Positions 45,021 through 52,731 of a DNA stretch of 64,000 bases are shown piece after piece. The notes beneath the pieces are model-generated. The model was not told where the DNA came from, did no database searches, and saw only the letters and a list, made by a program, of their open reading frames with translations. Within the stretch, counting starts at the first letter, position 1. Every line of letters begins with the position of its first letter. The position numbers and the translations under genes are program-made. This DNA comes from a virus, in the IMG/VR virus record IMGVR_UViG_3300017917_003016, positions 62,001-126,000 of that record, one strand, 5' to 3'.

Positions 45021-45198
45021 ATTAGATGATCTTGACGAAGACGATTATATTTTTGTAGTCAATTCTGAAGGAGAAATGAAAACTGTAATTTTTCCACCCT
45101 CAGATGGTTTTGAATACAGCAAAAAACTACTCAAACTTTTTAAACTTTTAGGATGTAATAATCCGGACATTCTACTGCAGCGGCCTACTATACACTAG
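44959..45198 (+). CDS. Small acidic protein, 79 aa
   Basis: Starts 62 bases before the end of the metallopeptidase, with AGAGGAATT as ribosome binding site. Very acidic N-terminal half (EDYLSELDDLDEDDYIF) and a helical C-terminal half. Ends convergently, overlapping the minus-strand gene by four bases. Function unknown. Confidence 0.72.
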   Translation: MAKSHSKVEEVQVEAEDYLSELDDLDEDDYIFVVNSEGEMKTVIFPPSDGFEYSKKLLKLFKLLGCNNPDILLQRPTIH

Positions 45199-45434
45199 GA
45201 CCACTGCAGCAAGAAGGCCATAACATCTTTGTGATTATCGAAAGATATCACGCAGCCATTTATCTCAACTGCGTTTGAGATATTTTTATAGACCCATGAT
45301 TCAATCTCATCGTAGTTTTCCAGCCAGAAACTAAGATCTGCTGCCACAACAAAATGAACATCTTCATCGTAACCGTGATCGTTGGGGCCGCTATAAACAA
45401 ACCTGCGGCCCTGTACACCTTCTAAGAGACTCAT
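45195..45434 (-). CDS. Hypothetical protein, 79 aa (minus strand)
   Basis: Last gene of the minus-strand operon that starts at 46751; its ATG directly abuts the stop of the phosphoesterase gene. Alpha/beta with acidic and aromatic residues (DHGYDEDVHFVVAADLSFWLENYDE). No family recognised. Confidence 0.75.
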   Translation of the reverse strand: MSLLEGVQGRRFVYSGPNDHGYDEDVHFVVAADLSFWLENYDEIESWVYKNISNAVEINGCVISFDNHKDVMAFLLQWS

Positions 45435-46253
45435 TTAGACCTCAAAGGTCACAGGCTCAAACTCCTGTGACCGCGGTTCATGCCCTGCATAACCTCGAGG
45501 ATTGCAAACAACTCTAGTGGTACCGATTGTATAATCAAACGGATCATGCATGTGTCCGTGACACCATAGACGAATCTGCGGATGGTCAAGGATCAACTCG
45601 CTCAAATCACTAGAGTAACCACCGTTCATTTCTCGGTCCTCTTTATACCAGTCGGCAATACTAAGATGACTAGGGGCATGATGTGTGACCACCACAACCT
45701 TACGGTCCTCAAGTTTTGCTAGTTCATCTCTAAGCCAATCTTTGGTCTGTTGGTGAATTTCACAGGTGTCTCTAGGATCCAACTTGCGATAAACACCGTG
45801 ATTGCAGTTTGTGATCACACGATAATCTGTCATCATGTTCTTGAGATACTGTATGGTCACAGGGTCCCCACGATTACAATCAGTCCACAAGGTAGCACCT
45901 AAAAAGGTTACATCATCTAAGTCAAACCTTTGCTGTTCTAGGAGTTCAACGTTGTCTGGCAAGTCTTGGTTAATTTCATTCCAAGTCTTCCACATCTTGC
46001 CGTGGTAATGTTCGTGGTTACCCATGACATAAATCACTCGGCTGTACTTAGCACATTCCTCCCAAAAGAAACGTGCCGCACGGTCCATGCGCCGGTTCCT
46101 TGAGTCTTTGACTAGAAGATTATAAGGGTCATACTTGTAATTGTTGAGTGTACGACTTTCGCAGGCATCACCTGCAATCACAAGAACTTCGCCACCGGGC
46201 AGGTCAAGGTCATCAAATTCAAGATGTAGATCGCTAACTAGTGTAATTTTCAT
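45435..46253 (-). CDS. Calcineurin-like metallophosphoesterase, 272 aa
   Basis: Complete phosphoesterase core: DLH at 8-10, IAGDA at 27-30, VMGNHEHYHG near 96-105, VVTHHAPSH in the middle, and WCHGHMHDP near the end. The bound metals are held by the Asp, Asn and His of these motifs. The substrate is uncertain; relatives act on nucleotides, RNA 2',3'-cyclic ends or diadenosine polyphosphates. It overlaps the upstream gene by four bases in a four-gene minus-strand unit. Confidence 0.92.
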   Translation of the reverse strand: MKITLVSDLHLEFDDLDLPGGEVLVIAGDACESRTLNNYKYDPYNLLVKDSRNRRMDRAARFFWEECAKYSRVIYVMGNHEHYHGKMWKTWNEINQDLPDNVELLEQQRFDLDDVTFLGATLWTDCNRGDPVTIQYLKNMMTDYRVITNCNHGVYRKLDPRDTCEIHQQTKDWLRDELAKLEDRKVVVVTHHAPSHLSIADWYKEDREMNGGYSSDLSELILDHPQIRLWCHGHMHDPFDYTIGTTRVVCNPRGYAGHEPRSQEFEPVTFEV

Positions 46254-46525
46254 AAGGTGTACTTTAAGTTGAATAATATAAATTTTTGTTCGTCGTATAC
46301 TCGATGTTCTGCAGTTAACATACCATCCATCATGACTACATCAAGTCCCCAGGTATCATGCATCCAACGACAGAACTCGCCGGTATTAAACATGCCCACA
46401 TCTAAGTTTTTAGACTCTTTAAGAAAATCTTCCTTGGCTCGACTGAGTTGTCCTAGATAGGTAATGTCGCCAAACAAGGTATCCCAACGCTGTTTTTGCG
46501 AACTGTATAGACTATTGTTGCCCAT
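46250..46525 (-). CDS. Hypothetical protein, 91 aa (minus strand)
   Basis: Second gene of the minus-strand operon; overlaps both neighbours. Helical with a Trp/Met-rich centre (FCRWMHDTWGLDVVMMDGMLT). Soluble. Not recognised. Confidence 0.75.
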   Translation of the reverse strand: MGNNSLYSSQKQRWDTLFGDITYLGQLSRAKEDFLKESKNLDVGMFNTGEFCRWMHDTWGLDVVMMDGMLTAEHRVYDEQKFILFNLKYTL

Positions 46526-46751
46526 ACTTAAGATACCAATAGGTCAAAAATCTTTCAAGGTCGTAATTTGATTTCCAATACCACATGTCATAACTCATGC
46601 GACGAACGCCGGGTCTATCTTTAAGATCCTCTACCAGGCGGTCAATCTCCGCTAATTCCCATTTGAACACTGGTCCATCGAATAAAGAAGGATTTATGTC
46701 TAGGTCTAATTGCATGACCCATGTATTGCGGCGTTGAAAGATTTTGAACAT
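46512..46751 (-). CDS. Hypothetical protein, 79 aa (minus strand)
   Basis: First gene of the minus-strand operon. The ATG at 46751 (MFKIFQRRNTW) is chosen over a TTG at 46787 because that TTG is part of the -35 hexamer. The ATG lies seven bases after the TAAAAT -10 box, so the message is predicted leaderless. Trp/Tyr-rich small protein, no family recognised. Confidence 0.75.
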   Translation of the reverse strand: MFKIFQRRNTWVMQLDLDINPSLFDGPVFKWELAEIDRLVEDLKDRPGVRRMSYDMWYWKSNYDLERFLTYWYLKYGQQ

Positions 46752-46758
46752 AGGAAGT

Positions 46759-46787
46759 ATTTTACACTCTACTGTAGAAAATGTCAA
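46759..46787 (-). promoter_or_regulatory. sigma70 promoter (minus strand), leaderless layout
   Basis: Read on the minus strand: TTGACA (46787-46782), 17-nt spacer, TAAAAT (46764-46759), ATG at 46751. Its -35 lies two bases from the -35 of the plus-strand promoter, forming a TGTCAA-GG-TTGACA inverted repeat. Confidence 0.85.
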
Positions 46788-46789
46788 GG

Positions 46790-46818
46790 TTGACAGGTGT
46801 CCTTTTTTGTAATATAAT
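46790..46818 (+). promoter_or_regulatory. sigma70 promoter (plus strand)
   Basis: TTGACA (46790-46795), 17-nt spacer, TATAAT (46813-46818): perfect consensus, driving the gene at 46864. Back-to-back with the minus-strand promoter. Confidence 0.9.
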
Positions 46819-46863
46819 CACAGTGTAGTAATTATTTAACTGACTCTTAACCAGTGAGGCAAT

Positions 46864-47088
46864 ATGACTGTTCTACTGCATGCTGATACTATCAAACCTT
46901 CTTTGACCAATACTCACAAAAGGGTATTTGATCCAAATAATCAAGAAGATCTTAAGATCTATAAAAAGTTTCTTGAAACAGGAAGTTGGAGTCAAAAGCC
47001 TTGTCCATTTTTTCTTGAGTGGCCGTGGTTGACTATCCCCCATATGATCAATCATAAGATTACAGAAAGTGTTCTAGAAAAGATTTAA
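46864..47088 (+). CDS. Small hypothetical early protein, 74 aa
   Basis: Own consensus promoter, GTGAGG upstream of the ATG, and a terminator just after the stop: a monocistronic early unit. The protein has a central KPCPFFLEWPWLTIPHM segment and charged flanks. Such isolated early genes often act on host machinery; here that is only inference. Confidence 0.82.
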   Translation: MTVLLHADTIKPSLTNTHKRVFDPNNQEDLKIYKKFLETGSWSQKPCPFFLEWPWLTIPHMINHKITESVLEKI

Positions 47089-47094
47089 AATACC

Positions 47095-47122
47095 AAAAGC
47101 CCAGAATTGTCTGGGCTTTTTT
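47095..47122 (+). terminator. Intrinsic terminator
   Basis: AAAAGCCCAGA / TCTGGGCTTTT eleven-bp stem with ATTG loop and T run. Very close in sequence to the terminator at 1494-1522. Confidence 0.92.
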
Positions 47123-47128
47123 ACGGCT

Positions 47129-47136
47129 ACTAAATA
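47129..47136 (+). promoter_or_regulatory. Weak late-type octamer, leaderless layout
   Basis: ACTAAATA, five bases before the ATG at 47142, two mismatches to TATAAATA. Confidence 0.35.
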
Positions 47137-47141
47137 TTTTT

Positions 47142-47420
47142 ATGGCCAGTTATAGTGTATACGCAAAATTAGACGAAAGCCAGACTAGTCCTATACTTGT
47201 TCGCGGTGAAATACGTATATCTGCAGACGTTACGGTCTACTATCGCATAGGCGAAAATCCTATAGCAGATTCCAGATGTGCAGTTATTAGAGCAGGGCAG
47301 AGTATAACCACTACACTACCTTCCTGTGGACTAAAAATTGCATTTTTAGCAACTAATAACTCAGGTCACGTCTCAATTGTACAGGTTAACAAAACCAAGG
47401 CCAGTTGTTCTGCTCGGTAG
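47142..47420 (+). CDS. Small beta-rich late protein, 92 aa
   Basis: Begins MASYSVYAKLDESQTSP; beta strands separated by short turns (GEIRISADVTVYYRIGENP). It shares layout and a VYY.(I/V)G.(N/G)P motif with the 110-aa gene that follows, so the two are paralogues. Composition and late-type control suggest small virion proteins. Confidence 0.75.
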   Translation: MASYSVYAKLDESQTSPILVRGEIRISADVTVYYRIGENPIADSRCAVIRAGQSITTTLPSCGLKIAFLATNNSGHVSIVQVNKTKASCSAR

Positions 47421-47422
47421 TT

Positions 47423-47430
47423 GATAAATA
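47423..47430 (+). promoter_or_regulatory. T4-type late promoter octamer
   Basis: GATAAATA after the stop at 47420, 24 nt before the ATG at 47455, with CGAGGAATT as binding site. Confidence 0.6.
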
Positions 47431-47454
47431 ACTAAAAGTTCCGAGGAATTAACA

Positions 47455-47787
47455 ATGGCAACATTTAATATCATAGCACAGCCCAACGCTAGTAACGTCA
47501 GTGTAGCACTTAACAGCACCAAAGTTAAGGTTGTTAGCAATGTGGCTGTTTATTACGCTGTGGGAAATGGTACCCCAGTAGCATATACCACAGGTAACTG
47601 TGCACTTCTTCCCGCTAATACCATACGCGATATCAATTGTGGCCCAGGGGTACTAACCATTGATGCTAACCTAGCGGTCACCGTAACAGGAACCGGACCA
47701 AGGGTTGCATTTATCAGTGCTGGCGGAACTGCGTTAGTCAGCGTCACTGAAATTGGTTATGTAGATTTTACAAAAGTATCAAATTAA
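47455..47787 (+). CDS. Small beta-rich late protein, paralogue, 110 aa
   Basis: Begins MATFNIIAQPNASNVSV; NVAVYYAVGNGTPVAYTTGNC parallels VTVYYRIGENPIADSRC in the preceding gene. Low charge, beta-rich, no signal peptide. Own late promoter and good ribosome binding site. A small decoration or tail protein is likely but unproven. Confidence 0.78.
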   Translation: MATFNIIAQPNASNVSVALNSTKVKVVSNVAVYYAVGNGTPVAYTTGNCALLPANTIRDINCGPGVLTIDANLAVTVTGTGPRVAFISAGGTALVSVTEIGYVDFTKVSN

Positions 47788-47867
47788 ATTCTACAATAGA
47801 AGAGTCTCAATAATTCAAAAAGGTTGCGCTCTAGCATTATCTTTTGCTAGAATAACTAGCGTAATCC

Positions 47868-47875
47868 TATAAATA
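47868..47875 (+). promoter_or_regulatory. T4-type late promoter octamer, leaderless layout
   Basis: Exact TATAAATA, seven bases before the ATG at 47883. The 95-nt gap before the gene also holds a CTAGCA / TGCTAG hairpin (about 47831-47850). Confidence 0.75.
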
Positions 47876-47882
47876 CCTGACT

Positions 47883-49364
47883 ATGATATTTGGACTATTT
47901 GTATTAGCAGTTGCACTTGTTATCAGCGCAGTAGCCGCGTACTACAGTATTGCAGGTCTTACGGCTATATTCGCTGCGGCTGTTATACCTATCATTATAA
48001 TGGGTGCTGCTCTCGAAGCAGGTAAGATCACTGCCACAGTGTGGCTACACAAATATTGGCATCGAGCACCTATACAATTCAAACTCTATCTAGTTCCGGC
48101 TATTGTAATTTTAATGTTAATTACTAGCATGGGTATCTTTGGATACCTATCAAAAGCACACATGGATCAAACGCTAGTAGTAGGTGATAGTTCTAGCAAG
48201 GTATCTATCCTAGACGAAAAAATTGCCACAGAAAAGTCTAACATAGACAGTGCTCGTAAAGCCCTGCAGCAGATGGATGCACAGGTTGACCAACTCTTGG
48301 GTCGCACCACAGATGACCGAGGCGCTAACCGTGCAGTGCAGGTTCGTAAGCAACAGGCTAAAGAACGCAAGGCTTTACAGGATGAAATAAGCCAAGCACA
48401 GAAAAATATTGCGGCATTACAAAATGAACGTGCGCCTTTGGCAGCAGAAACTCGCAAGATAGAAGCAGAAGTTGGTCCTATCAAGTATATCGCAGCCCTG
48501 ATCTACGGCGACAATCCTGATGCTAATCTGCTAGAACGTGCGGTTCGTTGGGTTATTATTTTATTGGTGTTTGTATTTGATCCTCTTGCTCTTGTGCTAA
48601 TTCTTGCAGCAGAGCAAACTATCGAGTGGTCTAGAGAAGATAAGAAAAAGCAACCTGATCTGGGACTAAACATTCCTTTGCCTGAGGACGATGCTGCAGT
48701 GACAGATTTTTTTCGTCAGGGCAAGGAATTAGCAGAACGTATAGACCAGGGCGGCGGAACACTTACAGATGACGACCTTGCAGCCATGAATATTCGTCCG
48801 CCTAAAGACGAAGAAATCAGACCATTTATTGAAGAAGAAGTAGAGGCCCTGAACAGTTATGTTAGCAATATAACTGTTCAACTAGATTCAATCCCCAAAG
48901 TTGAAACTCCTACTGTAGAAGAAACACCTGTAGTAGATGAACTACCCCACGCTGATCCTCCCCCTATACGCGGGTTCCAACCACCAGCCATTGATGAGTC
49001 ACCGATAAACCCTCCGCCCAAATCAGTACAAATCGACGAAAATCAGGTGTTAATTCCTAACATGGCTTTAACCGCAGATGAAAATCCTGCTAGTGCTGGT
49101 TTTGGTACAGAGTTTCCGCAAAATCCCCAACGTGGTGATATGTTCCTCCGCGTAGACTATTTGCCTAGTAGACTTTACAAGTGGAATGACCGTAAGTGGA
49201 TAGAGGTCAGTAAGGAAAACTCAGATACACTGGCCTACGATGAACATTATATCAAACATCTAATAGAACGTATTGACCAAGGGGAGTATGATGTAGAACT
49301 ACTTTCTGATGTTGAACGTGAGCAAATTCAAAGGTACTTAAATGAAAAATCAAACACCCAGTAG
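47883..49364 (+). CDS. Multi-pass membrane protein with central coiled coil, 493 aa
   Basis: Transmembrane helices at about 1-22, 25-45, 66-88 and 218-243. A long coiled coil at about 105-200 (VSILDEKIATEKSNIDSARKALQQ...) lies between the third and fourth. The C-terminal half is hydrophilic and Pro/Glu-rich. It probably sits in the host inner membrane, or is packaged and inserted during infection. No enzyme motif. The exact late octamer upstream supports late expression. Confidence 0.82.
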   Translation: MIFGLFVLAVALVISAVAAYYSIAGLTAIFAAAVIPIIIMGAALEAGKITATVWLHKYWHRAPIQFKLYLVPAIVILMLITSMGIFGYLSKAHMDQTLVVGDSSSKVSILDEKIATEKSNIDSARKALQQMDAQVDQLLGRTTDDRGANRAVQVRKQQAKERKALQDEISQAQKNIAALQNERAPLAAETRKIEAEVGPIKYIAALIYGDNPDANLLERAVRWVIILLVFVFDPLALVLILAAEQTIEWSREDKKKQPDLGLNIPLPEDDAAVTDFFRQGKELAERIDQGGGTLTDDDLAAMNIRPPKDEEIRPFIEEEVEALNSYVSNITVQLDSIPKVETPTVEETPVVDELPHADPPPIRGFQPPAIDESPINPPPKSVQIDENQVLIPNMALTADENPASAGFGTEFPQNPQRGDMFLRVDYLPSRLYKWNDRKWIEVSKENSDTLAYDEHYIKHLIERIDQGEYDVELLSDVEREQIQRYLNEKSNTQ

Positions 49365-49665
49365 ATTTATAACCTATCCAGACGTAGTCAACTCAACAGG
49401 AAACCATACAGTTTTGTTGGTTGATGCAGACCTTGATGATGTTGCTAATCTAGCCACTTTCTGTAGTTTGAGCCGGAGAGACTATGACATTTATTTGTAC
49501 AAGGGATCGCAGGATGATCTACAATGGTTATCCTACGTAAACAATCTTTCTAGTAAGACCTTTATAAGAGAACCTAGCGAAGTTACCATAACCGGCGTAG
49601 AACGATATTCATCGATTGATAGACTCAAAGACTATTTTACTAATATTGATAAGTCTCCCCAGTAA
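49342..49665 (+). CDS. Hypothetical protein, 107 aa
   Basis: Starts 23 bases before the end of the membrane-protein gene. Alpha/beta pattern HTVLLVDADLDDVANLATFC, then YDIYLYKGSQDD, like a small Rossmann or PIN/NYN-type fold with conserved-looking acidic residues. Not recognised with confidence. Confidence 0.75.
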   Translation: MKNQTPSRFITYPDVVNSTGNHTVLLVDADLDDVANLATFCSLSRRDYDIYLYKGSQDDLQWLSYVNNLSSKTFIREPSEVTITGVERYSSIDRLKDYFTNIDKSPQ

Positions 49666-49698
49666 TCAAAATTAATTTTTTTGATAAAAATTTAGCAT

Positions 49699-49706
49699 GA
49701 TAAATA
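49699..49706 (+). promoter_or_regulatory. T4-type late promoter octamer
   Basis: GATAAATA about 30 nt before the bS21 gene. Confidence 0.55.
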
Positions 49707-49736
49707 ATATACTCATATATTGGGGAATACATTTTT

Positions 49737-49970
49737 ATGGGGTATGACAAAATAATCAAAGGCAACACTGTCTACGTTAAAAACGACAATGTAGATCAGG
49801 CTCTGCGCAAGTTTAAAAAACGTGTACAAGACAGTGGTTTACTGCAAGAACTTCGCGACCGCGAGTTTTATGAAAAGCCAACTAGCGTAAGAAAACGCAA
49901 GGTTGGTGCAGCCAAACAGCGTTGGCGCAAGCGTGTAGAGAGCGAGAAACTACCAAAGAAAATGTTCTAA
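49737..49970 (+). CDS. rpsU: Ribosomal protein bS21, 77 aa
   Basis: Small basic protein matching bS21: VYVKNDNVDQALRKFKKRV, then GLLQELRDREFYEKPTSVRKRKVGAAKQRWRKR. bS21 sits on the 30S subunit by the anti-Shine-Dalgarno region and helps initiation. Phage copies are known in marine phages and could replace the host protein. The gene itself has no canonical binding site; only a distant TTGGGGAA lies about 16 bases upstream. The stop overlaps the convergent radical SAM gene by four bases. Confidence 0.93.
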   Translation: MGYDKIIKGNTVYVKNDNVDQALRKFKKRVQDSGLLQELRDREFYEKPTSVRKRKVGAAKQRWRKRVESEKLPKKMF

Positions 49971-51517
49971 GCAAGTATTTTTTTCATCCGATCGGTGATT
50001 AAATTATCTATAGGATAATTGCTGTTAAGAATATTTTTAATAATTACGTTATTTTGATTTTTATCTGCAAGCATGCTGTGATCGTAACCGATAGTCCTTA
50101 GTTCAGGATATTCAATTAGGTCCGCTGGGTAAAAATTATCGAAGTATTCTCGATCATCTTTTTCAACTAATTTGGCTACCTGTTTAAAACTTACCCCTAC
50201 ATTATTGACCCAACCGTCCTCTCCCCAAGTAAGTTGATATTTTTCATAGTCGTTACTCATTGAATTTGTTTTTATAACAATGTGTTTATGTTCGGGAGGG
50301 GTTACCCAAAGTGCACTATATTTGTAACTGTCAACCAATGGTGTAGTTTTTAACCAAGCCATTGTTTCTAAAATACTGTCGTACGGTTCCCATGGTAATC
50401 CGGCTATCATGAGAGCATTAATTAAAACATCCTGTTTCCATACAGATCTTAAGTGTTCAAGTGTTTCTATAATTCTAGATCGCCCAAGCCCTTTTCCAAC
50501 AAATTTGCCTGCTTTGTCATGCAAGGTTTCAATACCAAAACAACCTAATTTACAACCTGATTCCATCAACCATTGTGCACTTTCTGGATTTGACCAGATA
50601 AGGTCTAATCTCAAATAACTAACCCATTCTGGAGTAAAAGGCAATTTACTCCAAACTTCGTCGTAAAGCGTTTTAATCTTATGATCACTATCATTATACA
50701 AGTCGTCTAATAGATGATATTTGGTAACACCAAACAATTCATAATTTCGAATTAGTTCATCTAATAGCGTTTTGGTGTATTTTGTAGTATCAGATTTTCC
50801 TTTATGATCGTAGGTGCAATAAGCACATTTAAACGCACATCCTCGACTTACTTCTAAAGTTAGCCACTCATCTGGAAGGATATGATCGTTGGGAGTATAA
50901 ATTATACTACTCGATTTAAATTCTTTTTCTCCTTCGTATGACTGTGGAACTGTTGTTTTGTTTGATAAGGCGTTGGTAAAATCAACTATAAAATCTTCAG
51001 TATAACCTACTGAAAAGTGTATGAATGGGCTAGACAAATTTAACGCACCTTTTTTAATATGACTTACCCAGGTACCACCTATCATTAAATGAGCATTTGA
51101 TTTTTTAAAAGCATAATCCGCTAAGGCTGTTAATTCGTCTGTGCCCCAAGCCAGTTGCGTAACGGCGGTAGTTATATAGGTTAAGTTAGTTAATACATTA
51201 AGATTTAAAAAATCTTCAGAACTTTCTCGCCAAAGGGTTCGATATTCGTCAATATTATTAGATTTAATAGTTAAAAAGGTAGTGCTAACGCCTATCCACA
51301 ACAGTGTTGAGGCGTGTTGGTCAATGAGATTTTTAATTGCTCTTAACGTCAGACGCAGGCAATTTGGAACAACTAAAACTTCATACCCTTTAGAACGTAA
51401 CACGCTGGCTACTTTATAGGCTCCAGCGGCTCTAGAGTATCTTTCTAATTGTATACTTGTTCCTTGAAGTTCCCTTGTTAGCGGACTTCTGTCTGTAAAA
51501 AGAATTACTTGAGCCAT
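49967..51517 (-). CDS. B12-binding-type radical SAM protein, 516 aa
   Basis: N-terminal region 1-190 looks like a cobalamin-binding Rossmann domain (YKVASVLRSKGYEVLVVP, WIGVS, HLMIGGTWVS). The radical SAM barrel follows, with CAFKCAYCTYD (Cys-x3-Cys-x2-Cys) near 233-243. LGCFGIETLHDKAGKFVGKG is typical of this class. Substrates of relatives include sugars, lipids and peptides. It is expressed from its own minus-strand late octamer (51538-51545). AT-rich and adjacent to an oxygenase-like gene on the other strand, it looks like an accessory module. Confidence 0.88.
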   Translation of the reverse strand: MAQVILFTDRSPLTRELQGTSIQLERYSRAAGAYKVASVLRSKGYEVLVVPNCLRLTLRAIKNLIDQHASTLLWIGVSTTFLTIKSNNIDEYRTLWRESSEDFLNLNVLTNLTYITTAVTQLAWGTDELTALADYAFKKSNAHLMIGGTWVSHIKKGALNLSSPFIHFSVGYTEDFIVDFTNALSNKTTVPQSYEGEKEFKSSSIIYTPNDHILPDEWLTLEVSRGCAFKCAYCTYDHKGKSDTTKYTKTLLDELIRNYELFGVTKYHLLDDLYNDSDHKIKTLYDEVWSKLPFTPEWVSYLRLDLIWSNPESAQWLMESGCKLGCFGIETLHDKAGKFVGKGLGRSRIIETLEHLRSVWKQDVLINALMIAGLPWEPYDSILETMAWLKTTPLVDSYKYSALWVTPPEHKHIVIKTNSMSNDYEKYQLTWGEDGWVNNVGVSFKQVAKLVEKDDREYFDNFYPADLIEYPELRTIGYDHSMLADKNQNNVIIKNILNSNYPIDNLITDRMKKILA

Positions 51518-51537
51518 TTTAAATTTTTATCTACAAC

Positions 51538-51545
51538 TATTTATA
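51538..51545 (-). promoter_or_regulatory. T4-type late promoter octamer (minus strand)
   Basis: Exact TATAAATA on the minus strand, 20 bases upstream of the radical SAM start at 51517. Confidence 0.65.
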
Positions 51546-51550
51546 AGTAC

Positions 51551-51964
51551 ATGTATTACAGTCAAACTAAAGTGTCTAATATTGTTATAATTCTTGTTAG
51601 TGATTCCCCACCAAACCTATTCATTGAGTTGAACGGGCAATATGTGGAGAATAAAATATTGTGTGACGATAATCAGAAGGACACATGGAAGTTGTTATTT
51701 TCTGCAGATTTGAAATCAAAAAATGAAATTTGTGTTCATTGCGCTAATGTTAACAACTATATTAAAGTTGAAGAAGTAATAGTTGATGGGATTAATTTTG
51801 GTCTAGTAACATTCTTGTGTACCAACGTTGAAAATAAACAAGGCACACAGTTAAACAAAAGTGGAACAATAAAAATTGAATTAGAATTTCCAATTTGGAA
51901 ATTTTGGTGTGAAAAAATGAATGATTTTAACTACGAAAGGTATCCGCTTGGATCAACTGACTAA
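51551..51964 (+). CDS. Beta-rich carbohydrate-binding-like protein, 137 aa
   Basis: The ATG at 51551 (MYYSQTKVSNIVIIL) is chosen; an upstream TTG would run back across the minus-strand promoter. Strands alternate with charged loops, including NLFIELNGQYVENK, KSKNEICVHCANV and a Trp-rich end (FPIWKFWCEKM). The pattern recalls small CBM-like jellyroll proteins, but the assignment is weak. Overlaps the next gene by 44 bases. Confidence 0.65.
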   Translation: MYYSQTKVSNIVIILVSDSPPNLFIELNGQYVENKILCDDNQKDTWKLLFSADLKSKNEICVHCANVNNYIKVEEVIVDGINFGLVTFLCTNVENKQGTQLNKSGTIKIELEFPIWKFWCEKMNDFNYERYPLGSTD

Positions 51965-52646
51965 AGATTTTTTTTCTAACGATTTTCCAAAATTTAATAA
52001 ATCAGTCACAATGAGTGATGATGTGTTGGAAACAGATATTCCTGTATTAGAACTTCCTCTGAGATTAAATGTAACTTACCTGTTGGAACTACTTAAAGAT
52101 CAAACAACTGAAATTCATGTTAGGCCAAAGTATCCGTATGAGACAGAACCAAGAATAGCCAATTGGAATATACAACCTCTTTGGAGCGATGGCACAATAA
52201 TAACAAACTACAGTGATTTTTATTATAAAAAATGTCAACCCCCCTGCGAAAAAGTTGAGCCAACTCCAACCAGCGCAATAATTAAAAATTATTTAGAACA
52301 ATTTGGTTTTACTTTGGGACTATGTTTTTATTCAGTTTTTGATGCTGGTGGTTACGTTAGACCTCACAGGGACATCAGACCTTCCCAAAAATCACTTGAT
52401 TATATATGGATTCCTTTGAATAATCCCAACGGTAGTGAATTAAAAGTCTATCCATACGGAACAGTTAAAATAAATTTAGGTAGTGCTTATTTGCTGAATC
52501 AAAGTAATTATGTACATGCAGTAAAAAATCAATCTAATGAGCAAAGAAAAGTATTGCTAGGATACATAAGAAAAACCAACAAAAATTTTTTAAATCTAGT
52601 AGAATCTTGTATTAGAGAAAAATATAGGTTGACTGATGAAAATTAG
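51921..52646 (+). CDS. 2OG/Fe(II) oxygenase-like (Asp/Asn hydroxylase-type), 241 aa
   Basis: Double-stranded beta-helix signature: GGYVRPHRDIR gives His149 and Asp151, YVHAVKN gives His199, and Arg209 follows in NEQRKVLLGYI as the 2-oxoglutarate contact. This HxD...H...R order matches aspartyl/asparaginyl beta-hydroxylase-like enzymes. The substrate is unknown. Together with the preceding gene and the divergent radical SAM gene it forms an AT-rich accessory island. Confidence 0.75.
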   Translation: MILTTKGIRLDQLTKDFFSNDFPKFNKSVTMSDDVLETDIPVLELPLRLNVTYLLELLKDQTTEIHVRPKYPYETEPRIANWNIQPLWSDGTIITNYSDFYYKKCQPPCEKVEPTPTSAIIKNYLEQFGFTLGLCFYSVFDAGGYVRPHRDIRPSQKSLDYIWIPLNNPNGSELKVYPYGTVKINLGSAYLLNQSNYVHAVKNQSNEQRKVLLGYIRKTNKNFLNLVESCIREKYRLTDEN

Positions 52647-52661
52647 TCATTTAAAATAAAG

Positions 52662-52669
52662 TATAAATA
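52662..52669 (+). promoter_or_regulatory. T4-type late promoter octamer for dnaK
   Basis: Exact TATAAATA. Predicted start near 52675 gives a leader of about 57 nt containing a TATAAG/CTTATA hairpin (52674-52700) and then the thermometer hairpin. Confidence 0.75.
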
Positions 52670-52705
52670 ATGTTATAAGTTGCTCAGGTGAGGGCTTATA
52701 TTTAG

Positions 52706-52726
52706 ATCTTGCTTAACTAAGGAGAT
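52706..52726 (+). promoter_or_regulatory. ROSE-like RNA thermometer hairpin upstream of dnaK
   Basis: ATCTTGCTT (52706-52714), loop AACT, AAGGAGAT (52719-52726). The TTGCT box pairs with the ribosome binding site AAGGAG with a bulged G (52711) and a U-G pair, which is the diagnostic ROSE architecture. The ATG lies seven bases after the AGGAG. Heat would open the stem and allow translation. Confidence 0.75.
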
Positions 52727-52731
52727 ATGAT

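Noticed and set aside
46752-46787. TTG start extending the minus-strand gene by 12 codons
   Set aside because: The TTG is the first part of a TTGACA -35 hexamer with a TAAAAT at the right distance; transcription starts downstream of it.
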